Below, piece after piece: positions 41,658-51,860 of a stretch of DNA of 64,000 bases. The first letter of the stretch is position 1. Each line of letters begins with the position of its first letter. The stretch is taken from NCBI GenBank assembly GCA_033558025.1, contig JAUCEF010000004.1, forward strand, positions 1,054,001 to 1,118,000. The letters are read 5' to 3'. Position numbers and translations under genes: made by a program. The stretch is from Phytophthora sp. 'mugwort' (lineage: Eukaryota > Oomycota > Peronosporomycetes > Peronosporales > Peronosporaceae). The notes below the pieces were generated by a model. It saw only the letters and a list, made by a program, of their open reading frames with translations. It was not told the origin of the DNA and did not search any database.

Positions 41658-42647
41658 TTATTCATTTTTCGGCTTCTCAGCGGACTCTTCTTCGTTAGTC
41701 TCGGCGCCCTTCTCTTCTTTCTTGTTCGTCGAGTCTTCGGTCTTGGCAGCATCGTCCTTCTTCTCGGTCTTGCCATCATTGTCACCTCTCTTGGCTGTCT
41801 GCTGGCCAGACACAGGCGGGTCAATGACCGAACGGACATTATACTTCTTGTACCGGTGGAAGTCCGTCAAGATGCTGAAGCCACACGTGTTACGGAAGAC
41901 CTCAACCATGAGGACAGAATGGGGTGTGGTGAGGTTCACCTTGGTCTTGTCATCTCCCACCAGCTCCGCGAGCGCATTGATGACGTCCATGCTATTGAGG
42001 CTGGTACAGTTACGACGCTTGAACTCGACCGCGAACTCGAAATCTTCGTCCTTGCCAGCAGCCTTTTGCTCTTCCTGAAACGCCTCTAAATGGGCCTTGA
42101 TCATCGGAGCTGCGAGCTCCTTGATGGCCTCTACACTCGAGTAGCCCACCTTCTCCAACGGGATCATTCTCTGGATGAACCTGGACGCAAAGTCCTTGGA
42201 GCTCTCCACCTCCTCAAAGATCTTGTTCAAAAGCGCCGTGGGGGACACGCTGTCGTCCTTGATCTGGATCAGCACGGCACCCTTGACGCCCGTATCGAGG
42301 GGTGTGAACCTGCCCGTCTGCCGCTTCTTCGCCTGCGTCTGCAATGCCACGATCTCTTCTTGTAGCTTCTTCTGTAATGAATCTTCCCCCTCTTCACCTG
42401 CCACCTCTTCCGTGTTCTTGTTCTCCTCCTCAGCCGCCGGGAAGAAGCGGTCGGCCGCCTCGTTCAGAATGTTAAGCGCATCGCTGACGCTCTGTCGCTC
42501 CTTAATCTTGTCACAGGTCACCAACACTGCGCCATGGCCTTTAGCGTTCGCTGCAGCGCCCAGTGCCCCCTTGTGGCGCTTCTGGTTGCCGTCGCGGCCT
42601 CCCATCCATTGCTTCTTGCGCTTCTCGCCGCCACCGTCGCGCCCCAT
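41658..42647 (-). CDS. THUMPD1: THUMPD1/Tan1-like tRNA acetylation adaptor
   Basis: 329 residues, single exon, from the ATG complementary to 42645-42647. It starts with a basic Gly-rich region (GRDGGGEKRKKQWMGGRDGN), then GHGAVLVTCDKIKERQSVSD, typical of Tan1/THUMPD1. The THUMP domain (about 110-270) contains FASRFIQRMIPLEKVGYSSV, VEFKRRNCTSLNSMDVINAL and HSVLMVEVFRNTCGFSILTD. The acidic/Lys tail is low-complexity. THUMPD1 recruits the NAT10/Kre33 acetyltransferase to make N4-acetylcytidine at position 12 of Leu and Ser tRNAs. Divergent from WDR18 with only 176 bp between start codons. Confidence 0.92.
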   Translation of the reverse strand: MGRDGGGEKRKKQWMGGRDGNQKRHKGALGAAANAKGHGAVLVTCDKIKERQSVSDALNILNEAADRFFPAAEEENKNTEEVAGEEGEDSLQKKLQEEIVALQTQAKKRQTGRFTPLDTGVKGAVLIQIKDDSVSPTALLNKIFEEVESSKDFASRFIQRMIPLEKVGYSSVEAIKELAAPMIKAHLEAFQEEQKAAGKDEDFEFAVEFKRRNCTSLNSMDVINALAELVGDDKTKVNLTTPHSVLMVEVFRNTCGFSILTDFHRYKKYNVRSVIDPPVSGQQTAKRGDNDGKTEKKDDAAKTEDSTNKKEEKGAETNEEESAEKPKNE

Positions 42648-42823
42648 GGTCTTCTACCACCCAGTCGGAAAATGACTCCAAGTTGCACTTGACATCCATT
42701 TTCATCCAATGATACCGATGTAAATTTCTATTCGACGTAGTTTTGACCAATCGACGTTGCGGAAGGTATTGGTTGTCAACGGCTCGACGTCATTCCTACA
42801 TACATCCAAGAGCTCCGATCAGC
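42648..42823. promoter_or_regulatory. Short bidirectional promoter (THUMPD1 / WDR18)
   Basis: 176 bp separates the two start codons, so the promoters must overlap. A CCAAT word (GACCAATCG) lies at about 42747. Both products act in RNA maturation, so joint regulation is plausible but is inferred from position only. Confidence 0.5.
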
Positions 42824-43999
42824 ATGGCAACGACTGCACTGGCGGACCACGTGCTGCTGCTGGGCTCGAGCCAGGAGAACGAGCTGCTGGTGGCCGACGC
42901 GTCAACCGGCGGACAATTGTACTGCTTCAAGAACTGCCGCTCGGCGCTCAACGGTGTGCACGCGGTGCCTCGCACGGACCACGTGGTGGCCGTGCAAGAG
43001 GGCAAGCTGGCGCTCAACCTCTGGAACTGGGGCAAGGATATGCCCGTGTGGAAGTGCCACGTAGCCGAGAAAATGGGACCTATCACGTCCTCGAGCTGCG
43101 GCAACTTTCTCTTCGCCGGCGCCGAGTCGGGCAAAGTTTACGTCTGGGACGTCAAGACCGGCGAGCTCGTGACGGTGTTTGATGCGCACTATAAGCGCGT
43201 GTCGGCACTGGCGCTTACGTCGGATGATTCGCACCTGGTAACAGCCGGTGAAGACGCCCTGGTACATGTCTGGAGAGTCGTTGACTTGCTGGACGAACCA
43301 GACGCCGCGTCGAGCTTCCAGCAGGGTGTCACGCCTGTCGTTAGCTTCACGGACCACGTGCTGCCTGTGACGTCGCTTCATGTTGGTCTAGGTGGCGTGA
43401 ACGCGCGTATTTACACGTCATCGCTGGACCGCACGTGCAAGATCTGGTCTCTTAACTCGTCGCAGTGTCTGTACAGTGTGTCTTGCCCGTCGTACGCTAA
43501 CGTCTGTGTTGCTGACCCGATGGAGCAACGGCTCTTCATGGGCTGTGGCAATGGTCGGATCTACGCGCTAGACTTAAACGCTGCTGCCACCTCCGTCACG
43601 GCGGCGATGGCTCGTGTTGCTAATGCTTCTGCTTCGACAGGTTCTTCGTCTGCCAGCGTTTCGCCGTGGGGGCCTGAGGCTTTGCTGCCGGAATCGTTCG
43701 AGGGTCACGAAAGCAGTGTGATCACCTTGCAGATTCACGCGAGCGGCGCCTTTTTGGTGTCTGGAGACGAGAGCGGTGCCGTGCACGTGTGGGACAGTCT
43801 GAGCCGCCAATCCCTACGTAACATCAAGCTGTTCAAGGGCAAGGTGACAGCCCTGGTGCTGCTTCCTCGACCGCGACACCTTTTCCGTCAAGCCAAGACG
43901 CCGTTCAACGTGGAGAGCGAGGACCTGGACAACACGTTGGCCACGTCGCTTCCTGTCGCCCCGCTCAAGAAATATATGAACGCCACCAACGACAACTAA
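42824..43999 (+). CDS. WDR18: WDR18/Ipi3-like WD40 protein
   Basis: 391 residues from ATG 42824; an in-frame 27-residue extension upstream is probably UTR. WD repeats include FLFAGAESGKVYVWDVKTGE, SHLVTAGEDALVHVWRVVDL, ARIYTSSLDRTCKIWSLNSS and FLVSGDESGAVHVWDSLSRQ. The AHYKRVSALALTSDDSHLVT block and the insert before FTDHVLPVTSLHVG match Ipi3/WDR18. With Ipi1 and Rix1 this protein forms the nucleolar Rix1 complex in ITS2 processing and 60S remodelling. The C-terminal LKKYMNATNDN is short. Single exon. Confidence 0.88.
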   Translation: MATTALADHVLLLGSSQENELLVADASTGGQLYCFKNCRSALNGVHAVPRTDHVVAVQEGKLALNLWNWGKDMPVWKCHVAEKMGPITSSSCGNFLFAGAESGKVYVWDVKTGELVTVFDAHYKRVSALALTSDDSHLVTAGEDALVHVWRVVDLLDEPDAASSFQQGVTPVVSFTDHVLPVTSLHVGLGGVNARIYTSSLDRTCKIWSLNSSQCLYSVSCPSYANVCVADPMEQRLFMGCGNGRIYALDLNAAATSVTAAMARVANASASTGSSSASVSPWGPEALLPESFEGHESSVITLQIHASGAFLVSGDESGAVHVWDSLSRQSLRNIKLFKGKVTALVLLPRPRHLFRQAKTPFNVESEDLDNTLATSLPVAPLKKYMNATNDN

Positions 44000-44186
44000 T
44001 GTAGTAACAACACAAGTGTAGCCATTTCAAAACAGCGTAGCCATGAGCAGGGAACAAATAGACATTGAATTTTTACCAAGTAAAATTGAAAAGTATTTAT
44101 ACTTTTTTTTGAGTTTCGCTGTATTTCCGTCCTTGGGACGAGGCGAAAGAACGAGTGGAAGCGCAGACCCTGATAAATTGTCTACG

Positions 44187-44611
44187 ATGATGGAGGAAGG
44201 AGTGCTAAGAGAGGCTCAGCCTACGGGCGATTTCGAGGAGGTGTCGACGCCGAAGCTCCAGGAGCGGATGGACACGGCTACGCAGGACCAGGTTTGTTGC
44301 AGTCTCCCGGTTAAGTAGAACAATGGGCAGCACTAACAAATGTGTCGAAAAACATACAGGAACGGCAATTGGATGCCATTTATTCGGGCGTCAAGCGACT
44401 CCACAATGCGGCAAAAGCCGCAAACGAAGAAGTGATTTCGCAAAACACGATGCTGGACCACGTGAGCGTGCAGATCAGCGACACGGAAGCCGCCGTGCAG
44501 CAGCAGACGAAGGCAGCGCGTAAAGTTGTAAGCGCTCACCGCACGCTCGGCTGCTACTACGTGATCATCGCGATGCTGTCTGCAGCACTGCTCATCGTCA
44601 TTTTCATTTAA
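44187..44611 (+). CDS. Tail-anchored Q-SNARE-like protein, 2 exons
   Basis: Exons 44187-44291 and 44360-44611 (phase 0 intron, GTTTGT...ATACAG) give 118 residues. After a short N-terminus, residues of about 36-92 form a heptad-repeat SNARE helix (LDAIYSGVKRLHNAAKAANE, then NTMLDHVSVQISDTEAAVQQ), with Gln in the probable zero layer. A single C-terminal membrane span follows (GCYYVIIAMLSAALLIVIFI). The layout (no N-terminal domain, SNARE helix, tail anchor) resembles Bet1- or Qc/Qb-type SNAREs. The subclass is uncertain. An upstream in-frame ATG at 44043 would add a hydrophobic stretch and is thought not to be used. Confidence 0.75.
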
Positions 44612-44852
44612 CCGCTTTACTAACCAAAACTGAAAGATTGCCACCGAAATGGTTGAAAATTGGTTAACATTAGTTTCTGAATTGTCTTCTACGTTGGCTA
44701 GCGTGGGTTAAACAGAGCAATGTGGTGGAAAAAGCATCTAAAAGACGCTTTTCAGCACAATGAAAGAACTCGTATCAGGAGCTCTATCTCTGTCGGGACC
44801 CAAACAGCCTCATCACAGAGGAAGAAGCAGCAAATCTAGTCGAAACAGACGC

Positions 44853-46298
44853 TTAGTAGCGGTAGGTCTCCGGCTTGTAAGGGCCCGTGGGCTTGACGCC
44901 AATGTACTCGGCCTGCTCGTCCGACAGCACAGTCAGCTGAGCGCCCAGGTTGTCCAAGTGCAGACGAGCGACCTTCTCGTCCAGCTCCTTGGGCAGCACA
45001 TACACCTTACCGGTAGCGTACTTGCCAGTGTCACGCTCCTTCCACAGCTCAATCTGCGCCAAAGTCTGGTTCGTGAACGAGTTCGACATAACGAACGACG
45101 GGTGACCCGTAGCACAGCCCAAGTTAAGCAGACGACCTTCGGCCAGGATAATGACAGCGTGGCCGTCCTCGAAGATGAAGCGGTCCACTTGAGGCTTAAT
45201 GTTCTGGCGTTTAGCGATTTTGGTGACGCCAGCCATGTCGATCTCGTTGTCGAAGTGGCCAATATTACCGACAATGGCATTGTTCTTCATCTTTAACATG
45301 TCGGCAGCCATGATAATGTCCTTGTTGCCCGTCGTGGTGATGAAGATATCGGCCTGAGAAACGACACTCTCGAGACGCACCACCTGGAAGCCTTCCATGC
45401 ACGCCTGGAGAGCACAGATAGGGTCCACTTCCGTGACGTAGACCACCGAGCCGGCGGCCTTCATGGCCTGGGCGCAACCCTTGCCAACATCACCAAAGCC
45501 GCAAATCACGACGCGCTTGCCGGCAAGCATAACGTCAGTAGCGCGCATGATACCGTCTGGCAGCGAGTGGCGGCAGCCGTACAGGTTGTCAAACTTGGAC
45601 TTGGTGACCGAGTCGTTGACATTAATAGCGGGGAAAAGCAGTGTCCCGTTCTTCTCCATCTGATACAGACGGTGCACGCCCGTGGTCGTCTCCTCGGAGA
45701 CACCCTTGCAGCGCTGGGCGATCTGGGTCCATTTCTTAGGGTTCGTCTTGAGCGTACGCGCGATGATGTTAAGCACGCACTTCATCTCGGCGTTGTCGGT
45801 CGAGTTCGGGTCGGGCACGGCGCCGTTCTCGGCGAAGGCCTTCTCGGCCTTGAAGCCCTCGTGGATAAGCAGCGTCATGTCCCCACCGTCGTCCACGATG
45901 ATGTCCGGGCCGTCGCCCTTGCCGTCGTCCGAGGGCCACGTGATGGCGTTGAGAGTGCACTCCCAGTACTCCTCGAGGGTCTCGCCCTTCCATGCAAAGA
46001 CCGCGGCGGCGCCGTCACGGGCGATAGCGGCAGCGGCGTGGTCCTGCGTGGAGAAAATGTTGCACGAGCACCACCGGATGTCGCCGCCGAGAGCCTTAAG
46101 GGTCTCGATGAGCACAGCCGTCTGGATGGTCATGTGCAGCGAGCCGGCCACGCGAGCGCCCTTGAGGGACTGCGACGGGCCAAACTCCTTGCGGCTCTGC
46201 ATAAGGCCAGGCATCTCGATTTGCGCCATTTCGATCTCCTTGCGGCCGAAGTCAGCGAGCGAAATGTCCGCGACACGGTAGTCTCCGAGTGAAGCCAT
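44853..46298 (-). CDS. AHCY: S-adenosylhomocysteine hydrolase
   Basis: 481 residues, single exon, from the ATG complementary to 46296-46298. It starts [55 protein letters not shown], the NAD-binding [30 protein letters not shown] and the C-terminal KPETYRY are all canonical. A roughly 40-residue insert containing [20 protein letters not shown] marks the longer class found in plants, many protists and bacteria; animals lack it. The enzyme splits S-adenosylhomocysteine to adenosine and homocysteine, relieving inhibition of methyltransferases such as the PIMTs in this window. Strong third-position GC bias suggests high expression. Confidence 0.97.
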   Translation of the reverse strand: MASLGDYRVADISLADFGRKEIEMAQIEMPGLMQSRKEFGPSQSLKGARVAGSLHMTIQTAVLIETLKALGGDIRWCSCNIFSTQDHAAAAIARDGAAAVFAWKGETLEEYWECTLNAITWPSDDGKGDGPDIIVDDGGDMTLLIHEGFKAEKAFAENGAVPDPNSTDNAEMKCVLNIIARTLKTNPKKWTQIAQRCKGVSEETTTGVHRLYQMEKNGTLLFPAINVNDSVTKSKFDNLYGCRHSLPDGIMRATDVMLAGKRVVICGFGDVGKGCAQAMKAAGSVVYVTEVDPICALQACMEGFQVVRLESVVSQADIFITTTGNKDIIMAADMLKMKNNAIVGNIGHFDNEIDMAGVTKIAKRQNIKPQVDRFIFEDGHAVIILAEGRLLNLGCATGHPSFVMSNSFTNQTLAQIELWKERDTGKYATGKVYVLPKELDEKVARLHLDNLGAQLTVLSDEQAEYIGVKPTGPYKPETYRY

Positions 46299-46701
46299 TG
46301 TTGGTGAGAAGAGAGCGGAGAGAGAAGGTGGGCTTGGGCTTCTGGACGCGAATTCCAAAGTGATCGAAATTGGAGGGAGGGATTTAGATGCCGTCGAGGG
46401 AGGAGAGCGCTAGACCACCCGTTAGAGATTGTGTGTCAATTATCGCGATAGGCATTATAATAAGTTCTGTTTATACTGATAATAATTGTTTCTAACATTT
46501 TACTATTTATAATATAATCAAATTGTTGCAGTTTCTGTATAAGAATGGCCGTAAAACTACATTTGCGCGATATATTAAGAGTATACGGTGAATCAGGTGT
46601 GACAGCTCTTACCAGATGGCAACCTAACAGTTCTGTGAACCAGAAATTCCCGCGCAAATCTCGTCGTTGCGGCGGCTCGCAATTCGCCCATCCAAGGGGC
46701 G
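46299..46701. other. Divergent promoter region, AHCY / ESCO
   Basis: About 400 bp; 46436-46560 is AT-rich. On the AHCY side the minus strand has CCTCCAATTTCG at about 46365-46377, vaguely initiator-like. No gene seen. Confidence 0.4.
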
Positions 46702-47652
46702 ATGGCAAACATCAACGACGTCTTAATGCGGCGTGGGAAGCTCAGCGGCAGTGGTTCCACCCCTACCGCTAAACGCAAGCGCGGCAGCAAAGTTTCCAGT
46801 GAGGACAATGACGCCGGCAAGAAGGCGAGGAGCTCCGCAAGGTCGTCGTGGTTCTCGCCCGCTGCTCAAGGTAAAACCGCCACGCCGACCATCACGCCAG
46901 AGCCGAAAGCTGCAGCTTCTTTAAAGGAATTAATGTCTCGGAGAAAAATCCGCCCTGCAACGCAGTCGTACATTGACGTGGGTCAACGCAGTTTTGGCAA
47001 ACACGTCACCTGTTCCAAGTGCGGGCTGCTGTACACTGCTGGAGAAGAGGAGGACGAGAAGGAACACCACAAGTTCTGCAGGATAATGAATCGAGGCGTC
47101 ACCTTCTCCAAGTGGAAGACGGAGAGAGTGCTTAAGAGCTACGAGGACAGTCAAGCGAAGATTCTGGAAATCCGAGGGGACGACCCGAGCTCACACGTGA
47201 AGAAGCTGCTGGAGATCAAGCTTGTGCTTGACGACGCATTGGGCTTCGTCCAAGACGAGGTATTCCTGCAGCGCAGCCATTTTGTCTATATCCAAGACCA
47301 TCAAGTCGTCGGATGTGTCAATACAGAGCGCGTCACGGAAGCTTTTACGTTGGACAAGGCCTCGAACCTGGTTGTGCAGACATACTCGGAAGAGGAGAGC
47401 TCTGTCGCTGCGGATGGTGCTGTGACAGCATCTGCCGATTCAAAGCCTGCGGTTGTCGGCATTTGCCAGCTCTGGGTGCACCCTTCGTTCCGTAGGAAAA
47501 ACATCGCGACGCGAATGGTGGACGTCGTGCGCGAGAAGTCAATTTACGGCATGTATGTGGCCAAAAACTTTGTTGCCTTCGCGCAGCCGACACAAAACGG
47601 GCTGCAGTTTGCGCACAAGTACATGGAGCCCAACGAGGTGCTTATTTATTGA
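46702..47652 (+). CDS. Cohesion acetyltransferase, ESCO/Eco1 family
   Basis: 316 residues, single exon, ATG 46702. A basic, disordered N-terminus (TPTAKRKRGSKVSSEDNDAG) is followed by a C2H2-type finger (CSKCGLLYTAGEEEDEKEHH, then KFC) at about 104-127. The acetyltransferase domain (about 190-316) holds VGICQLWVHPSFRRKNIATR, REKSIYGMYVAKNFVAFAQP and the end KYMEPNEVLIY. These match the R-R-K-x-I-A-x-R-M acetyl-CoA site and F-x-x-P-T-x-x-G motif of Eco1. Eco1 acetylates the cohesin subunit SMC3 in S phase to lock sister-chromatid cohesion in the nucleus. Divergent from AHCY. Confidence 0.93.
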   Translation: MANINDVLMRRGKLSGSGSTPTAKRKRGSKVSSEDNDAGKKARSSARSSWFSPAAQGKTATPTITPEPKAAASLKELMSRRKIRPATQSYIDVGQRSFGKHVTCSKCGLLYTAGEEEDEKEHHKFCRIMNRGVTFSKWKTERVLKSYEDSQAKILEIRGDDPSSHVKKLLEIKLVLDDALGFVQDEVFLQRSHFVYIQDHQVVGCVNTERVTEAFTLDKASNLVVQTYSEEESSVAADGAVTASADSKPAVVGICQLWVHPSFRRKNIATRMVDVVREKSIYGMYVAKNFVAFAQPTQNGLQFAHKYMEPNEVLIY

Positions 47653-47786
47653 GAACGGCGTTGGTGCGAGGGGCTACTTGGGGGATCTGTAAAACTACCA
47701 ACGTGACTTCTATTCAAGGAATTGGTTTTATGTCTGTTATACGTTAAAAACAAATTTTGTTTTAGTAGCTTAAACTTTGGGTGAGA

Positions 47787-48230
47787 ATGGCGACGAGCCA
47801 CGGCAAGCCCGCCGAGGGCCTGGAGTGCATGGCGACGATGGATGATATCACGGAGGAGGAGGGCAACTATTGCGAGTTCCAGACGGTGCCCAGTGGCTTG
47901 TGGCACCCCGCGCTCTTCTGTGCGGACGTGGTGGAACAGCTGCTGGCCACGCAGTTCCACACGTACATGAAGAAGGTGCAGGAAGCGGACTGCAAGGCGG
48001 AGCTGCGTCGCCTGGTGGCCAAGGGACCTCCCATCTGGCTTGAAGACAAACATGCGCTGCCTGTTCCTGAGGGAGACACGCACATCACCAAGGTGTGGTT
48101 CGCTAAGGACGACGAGGAGCGCAGCGCAAAGTTGGACGGCACCGTGGAGGGAGAGGCTCGTGAGAACTTATGGAAGGAGCTACGACAGCTCATGGACGCG
48201 ATGGAGGAGGACAAGGAGGACGTTCGGTAA
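47787..48230 (+). CDS. Conserved-looking hypothetical protein
   Basis: 147 residues from ATG 47787, with strong coding character. Segments EEGNYCEFQTVPSGLWHPAL, FCADVVEQLLATQFHTYMKK, CKAELRRLVAKGPPIWLEDK and DTHITKVWF look like a compact conserved domain; the C-terminal third is charged helix (ARENLWKELRQLMDAMEEDK). No signal, membrane span or known domain is recognised. It is the last core gene before the repeat-rich right part. Confidence 0.62.
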   Translation: MATSHGKPAEGLECMATMDDITEEEGNYCEFQTVPSGLWHPALFCADVVEQLLATQFHTYMKKVQEADCKAELRRLVAKGPPIWLEDKHALPVPEGDTHITKVWFAKDDEERSAKLDGTVEGEARENLWKELRQLMDAMEEDKEDVR

Positions 48231-49113
48231 GGGAAAAGAGGACCGGCCTGGTGGTTTCTGTGCGAATAGAAACCATCTAGATTTTTTGTATCGTTACGGT
48301 GCTTTTTGTAATTCTATCTTCGTATACCGGGTAGAGGTGGTTGCCGTAAAAGTTTAAAAGATTGTGGTTTTGCGTCGGTGCAGCCTTAAGCGACAAATAT
48401 ATCCGGTCCCCAGCGCTCGCATGATGCTGCATAGCGTAGTTCAATACTTACAACATGTTGCCGGCAGCTCGTCACTCACGGACTGACGTCCAAAAATGTA
48501 TTCGGCGATAAGAACTATCAAGTCGAAGAAGGGTGGCCTTGTAGGCACGTGGTACGTGCCCATGGTTGGCTCGCATAAGGAGCAGGATGTTAGTACCGGT
48601 AGGTGAATAAGGAAATCAGTATACATGAAGTAGTGTTGATCTTCAAAACGTGCAAGGGGGCCTAACAGGAAATTATAATACCGTACCTATAGTATCTACT
48701 AATTACAGCCTTGATTTTAAGCCACTCAAAAACCAAGTGCATTAACCGAAATCTGATTTTACCTCCGCCATTGTATTGAACACGTAGTAAAGGGGGAGCA
48801 TAATAATATAGTAAAGGCTTTCAGAAGCGCCGCATTTTCAAAGCACGTAACAACAAGCATGTAAGCCGGATAGCGCAGAATGACTACGTGTTTCCCGTCG
48901 TGGAGGGCTGTTCAGAAGTAACGACGAATAGAAACACGTAGCAAAAGCACGTAGTGCAACTTCCGCGTGCTTCCAAATTCAGCCCTTCCCCTCTATTAGA
49001 TCAATCCGCGCTAGCTTCTGAGAATTTCGGCTATAATGACGAGTGAAAATGAAATTAGGTTTATAAAAATAAAAAACTATTTGAAAAGTTTTGAAAAATT
49101 TACTTAAAAAGGT
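48231..49113. other. Intergenic, transition to repeat-rich region
   Basis: About 880 bp, AT-rich towards its right end. A roughly 80-bp stretch at 48905-48984 starts GGGCTGTTCAG and ends TTCAGCCC with partial inverted similarity, like the terminal repeats of PIF-Harbinger MITEs; no target duplication could be seen. A minus open frame at 48441-48626 is unrecognised. Confidence 0.35.
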
Positions 49114-50170
49114 ATGAACAACATGAATGAGCTCATCGAGCCCAACGCAGTGGAAGAGGAGGAGATCGCGATGCTATTGCTGCTCGACTTGTCGTAACGC
49201 CCCGTTATCGTACCGTGATCGGCTCTTGGTCCCCGACTTTCGCCTCGTCATCCTCGCGATGTTCGACCAGGAAGCCAAAGACCAGTTTCGTTTCATCACA
49301 AGCGACTTGCAGCGCCTAGTGGTGTACCTGAAGATCCCAGACCCCGTTGTTACCAAGAAAGACGTTCGGGCAACTCCGTTGGAAGCCTTGCGTGTCTGTC
49401 TGTCTACGCCGCATGGTGTTCCCGCAGCGTTGGATTGACATGGCGGGAATATTTGGATGAGCACCTTCAACACTCTGTGACATCTTCTATTTCATCGTAG
49501 AGCACCTGCCCACGACGTTCACTGACCTGTTGTACTTTGATACTGACCGAATTACCAAGAATCTGGATCGCTACTGCGCCGCAATTGCTGCGAAGAGCCC
49601 CGACTACAGCGAAGGCGTCTGGGGTTCATTGATGGAGCGTGCGTCCCATTTGTCGCCCTGACTTGGACAAAAAGCTATCTATAACGGTCATAAGCGTGCT
49701 CATGCCTTCAAATTTAAAACGGTGGTGGCCCCCGATGGCATAATTTGCGATGCCTATGGTCCGGTTGATGGTAGTCACCGCGATATATACATGCTGAGGG
49801 AAAGTGGTTTGATGGCTCTCTTGGAAGGGAACGCAGCCTTCCACAACAAGCTCATCTAGGGAGACCCCGTTTACAGCTGTACAAATTTCCTCTGTAGCCC
49901 GTTTAAGCGTGTCGAGTTGATGTCCCGCAGCACGAGGTGAACAAGGCCATGAACAAGGTCAGAGTGTCAGTGGAGTGATCATACGGGGAGATAACTAGAT
50001 ACTTTTCTTACCTCGACTTCAGCAGCCACGACCCCTGCTGCAACTCTCTACAAGATCCGGATTCTCTCCACTAACTGCATCACCATCGCCAGAGGCAACA
50101 ACAACAACTCGAAGTACTTCAACCGCCGCCCTCCGACGTTCGATGAGTATTTTCACACAACAACATAGCT
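49114..50170 (+). mobile_element. Degenerate PIF/Harbinger transposase
   Basis: The plus-strand reading begins NELIEPNAVEEEEIAMLLLL and changes frame several times: FRFITSDLQRLVVYLKIPDP, LPTTFTDLLYFDTDRI, SEGVWG-FIDGACVPFV, KFKTVVAPDGIICDAYGPVD, GSRHDIYMLRESGLMALLEG and EVNKAMNKVRVSVEW. These are the Harbinger DDE blocks (FIDG with the first Asp, DPAY-like GDPVYS, and VE-W for the Glu) in correct order, ending near FNRRPPTFDEYF. Frameshifts and stops make it inactive. Terminal repeats were not resolved. Confidence 0.75.
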
Positions 50171-50306
50171 AACGATCTCCTAGCACGCACATGGATATGA
50201 ACACTAAGCATTAAAACCGTGTTTGGACTTCAACTCATGTAAACAATCACTCAAGTGGCGATAGAGGTATTGCTATCGCTCAAGACGGCACGCCACACAA
50301 GCAGGA

Positions 50307-51860
50307 TCAAAGGTTGCGCCGTTGGGATTCGAACTGGCCGCGTAGCAGCTGCATGTCATCGCGCCGAAGCTGCATCTCCTCTCGGCGGAGACGGCATTCG
50401 TCGATCCAACGATTTAGGTCAATCGTTTGTTGCTCCTCTTTAAGGTAAACTCGCAGTTTCCGCATCCGCTTTCTCGCTGAGCAATTGGAGCTGTTGGGCC
50501 TGAAACTTTCGGTTCTCATCGTGTTTTGGGTTTGAAGATCCACAAAGGCTCCCATATTCCAGCTGAGTTGATCAATGATCTAGACGAGGTCGCTGTCTGT
50601 GAGGCTTTGCGCCGCTGATACTCACAACTTCTTCTGGCTGGTCTTCCGGATCGTCTTCGCTCTCCCTTGCTTCTGTTGTCAAGCTGGGTCTTGAAGTCGC
50701 TTGCGCTAGGTGTACACTTCCGAGACGCCCGACTTCTTGCGGTACGATTGATCGTCATTTTTTGAACTCAGCAAGCAGCAACATCAGGCGCTCTTTCACG
50801 GTTCGTTCGCACAACTTCACCTTTAAATGCTCGAGCTCTCCTTCAACAATGCGAGATCAACGTCTTGCATGAAGAAGAACTTGCCTTTCTCTGTCTTTAC
50901 CCCACCTCTTGAGCGAGAACCCTTCTCATTTTGGTTCCCCCAAGCCGGAGGTGGACCATAGAACCGTGGCGATAGGCATCTTCATCTTCACTACCACGAT
51001 CACTTACATCGCCAATTTGCATGCTTTGCACACCTACATCAAAACTATTGTTTAGTTGCAGACTCTCCACGGCACTGCCAGAGCATCTAAAACTTGTTGC
51101 AATAGCTCTCCATCCTGTTCCCTGATGTGTCACGTGCGCTCATATCCCCATGTCTTGTCACCGCTGGCTCTGGCTGCAACGGAGCTGGTTTGTTGCGTAT
51201 CTCCCGCGCCGCGAGCCTCCGAGGACGCACTACTTGAGCCTGCAGCTGTCGGTTGACTTCCTTGCAGGTGTCGACTTAGAGATGGACTCGCTGCGGCTGC
51301 GAGCCCGGCTCACTCCTGCAGCAGCAGTAGCGACTGTAGCACAGCTTGGCCAGGATGCCGCCGCACTCGAGGAAACCTTCCACGCTCTTTTGACCAGGCT
51401 AAGCACCTCCGATAGATTTGGCGCGAGCTGTACGCTTATTTCCGTGCCGTTGTCCGGGCATTGGGGTTGGCTGGAGCATCGCGATCGCCGCCGGCAGCTG
51501 CAACATTCTTGGGGAAACGACCGCGGCAGCCCGCGGAGCAAGCACGCGAGTCCAGGTCGCCATCGAGCAGCAGGTTCGAGCAGATGTGGTGGACAAGCTT
51601 CTTGCACACCGTACATGGCTCCGCAACGAGCACTTCATCCTCCAGATCCTCGCAGCGATCGAAGGCGCACGGGCCTCTGAATTTGGCCATGTTGGTTGCC
51701 GTACGGAGATTTCCGTTTGAGATTCTCGGTGAGAGGCCGCACTTGCACGGGATTTCGGACCGAAAACCACGTAGCTGGACGTCGGTAAAAATAGGCGAGG
51801 ACGCTACGTAATTTTCATCACGGAGTTTTGCCAATACTTCGTCCTTTTTAAATTCTATAA
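50307..51860 (-). pseudogene. Broken zinc-finger/coiled-coil gene paired with Harbinger element
   Basis: Minus-strand open blocks are separated by frame changes. The block at 51834-51436 has a Cys-rich module (CAFDRCEDLEDEVLVAEPC, then TVCKKLVHHICSN). A Ser/Ala-rich block at 51616-51230 follows. A coiled coil ends it at 50555-50307 (ARKRMRKLRVYLKEEQQTID, then EECRLR-like DECRLRREEMQLRRDDMQ). PIF-Harbinger elements commonly carry a second DNA-binding gene beside the transposase; its tail-to-tail position next to the transposase fits that. Whether it is that partner or a separate gene is an inference. Confidence 0.45.

Noticed and set aside
44043..44186. Upstream ATG extending the SNARE-like protein
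   Set aside because: Would add an AT-rich, hydrophobic head unlike the rest of the gene; probably 5' UTR.
45567..46292. Long plus-strand frame of 241 codons
   Set aside because: Antisense to AHCY, caused by strong third-position GC bias; no independent motif.
48905..48984. Possible 80-bp Harbinger MITE (GGGCTG...CAGCCC)
   Set aside because: Inverted similarity beyond the first six bases is weak and no target-site duplication is visible.
50300..50360. GGATTCGAAC word suggesting a tRNA T-arm
   Set aside because: Flanks do not form a T-stem or cloverleaf.
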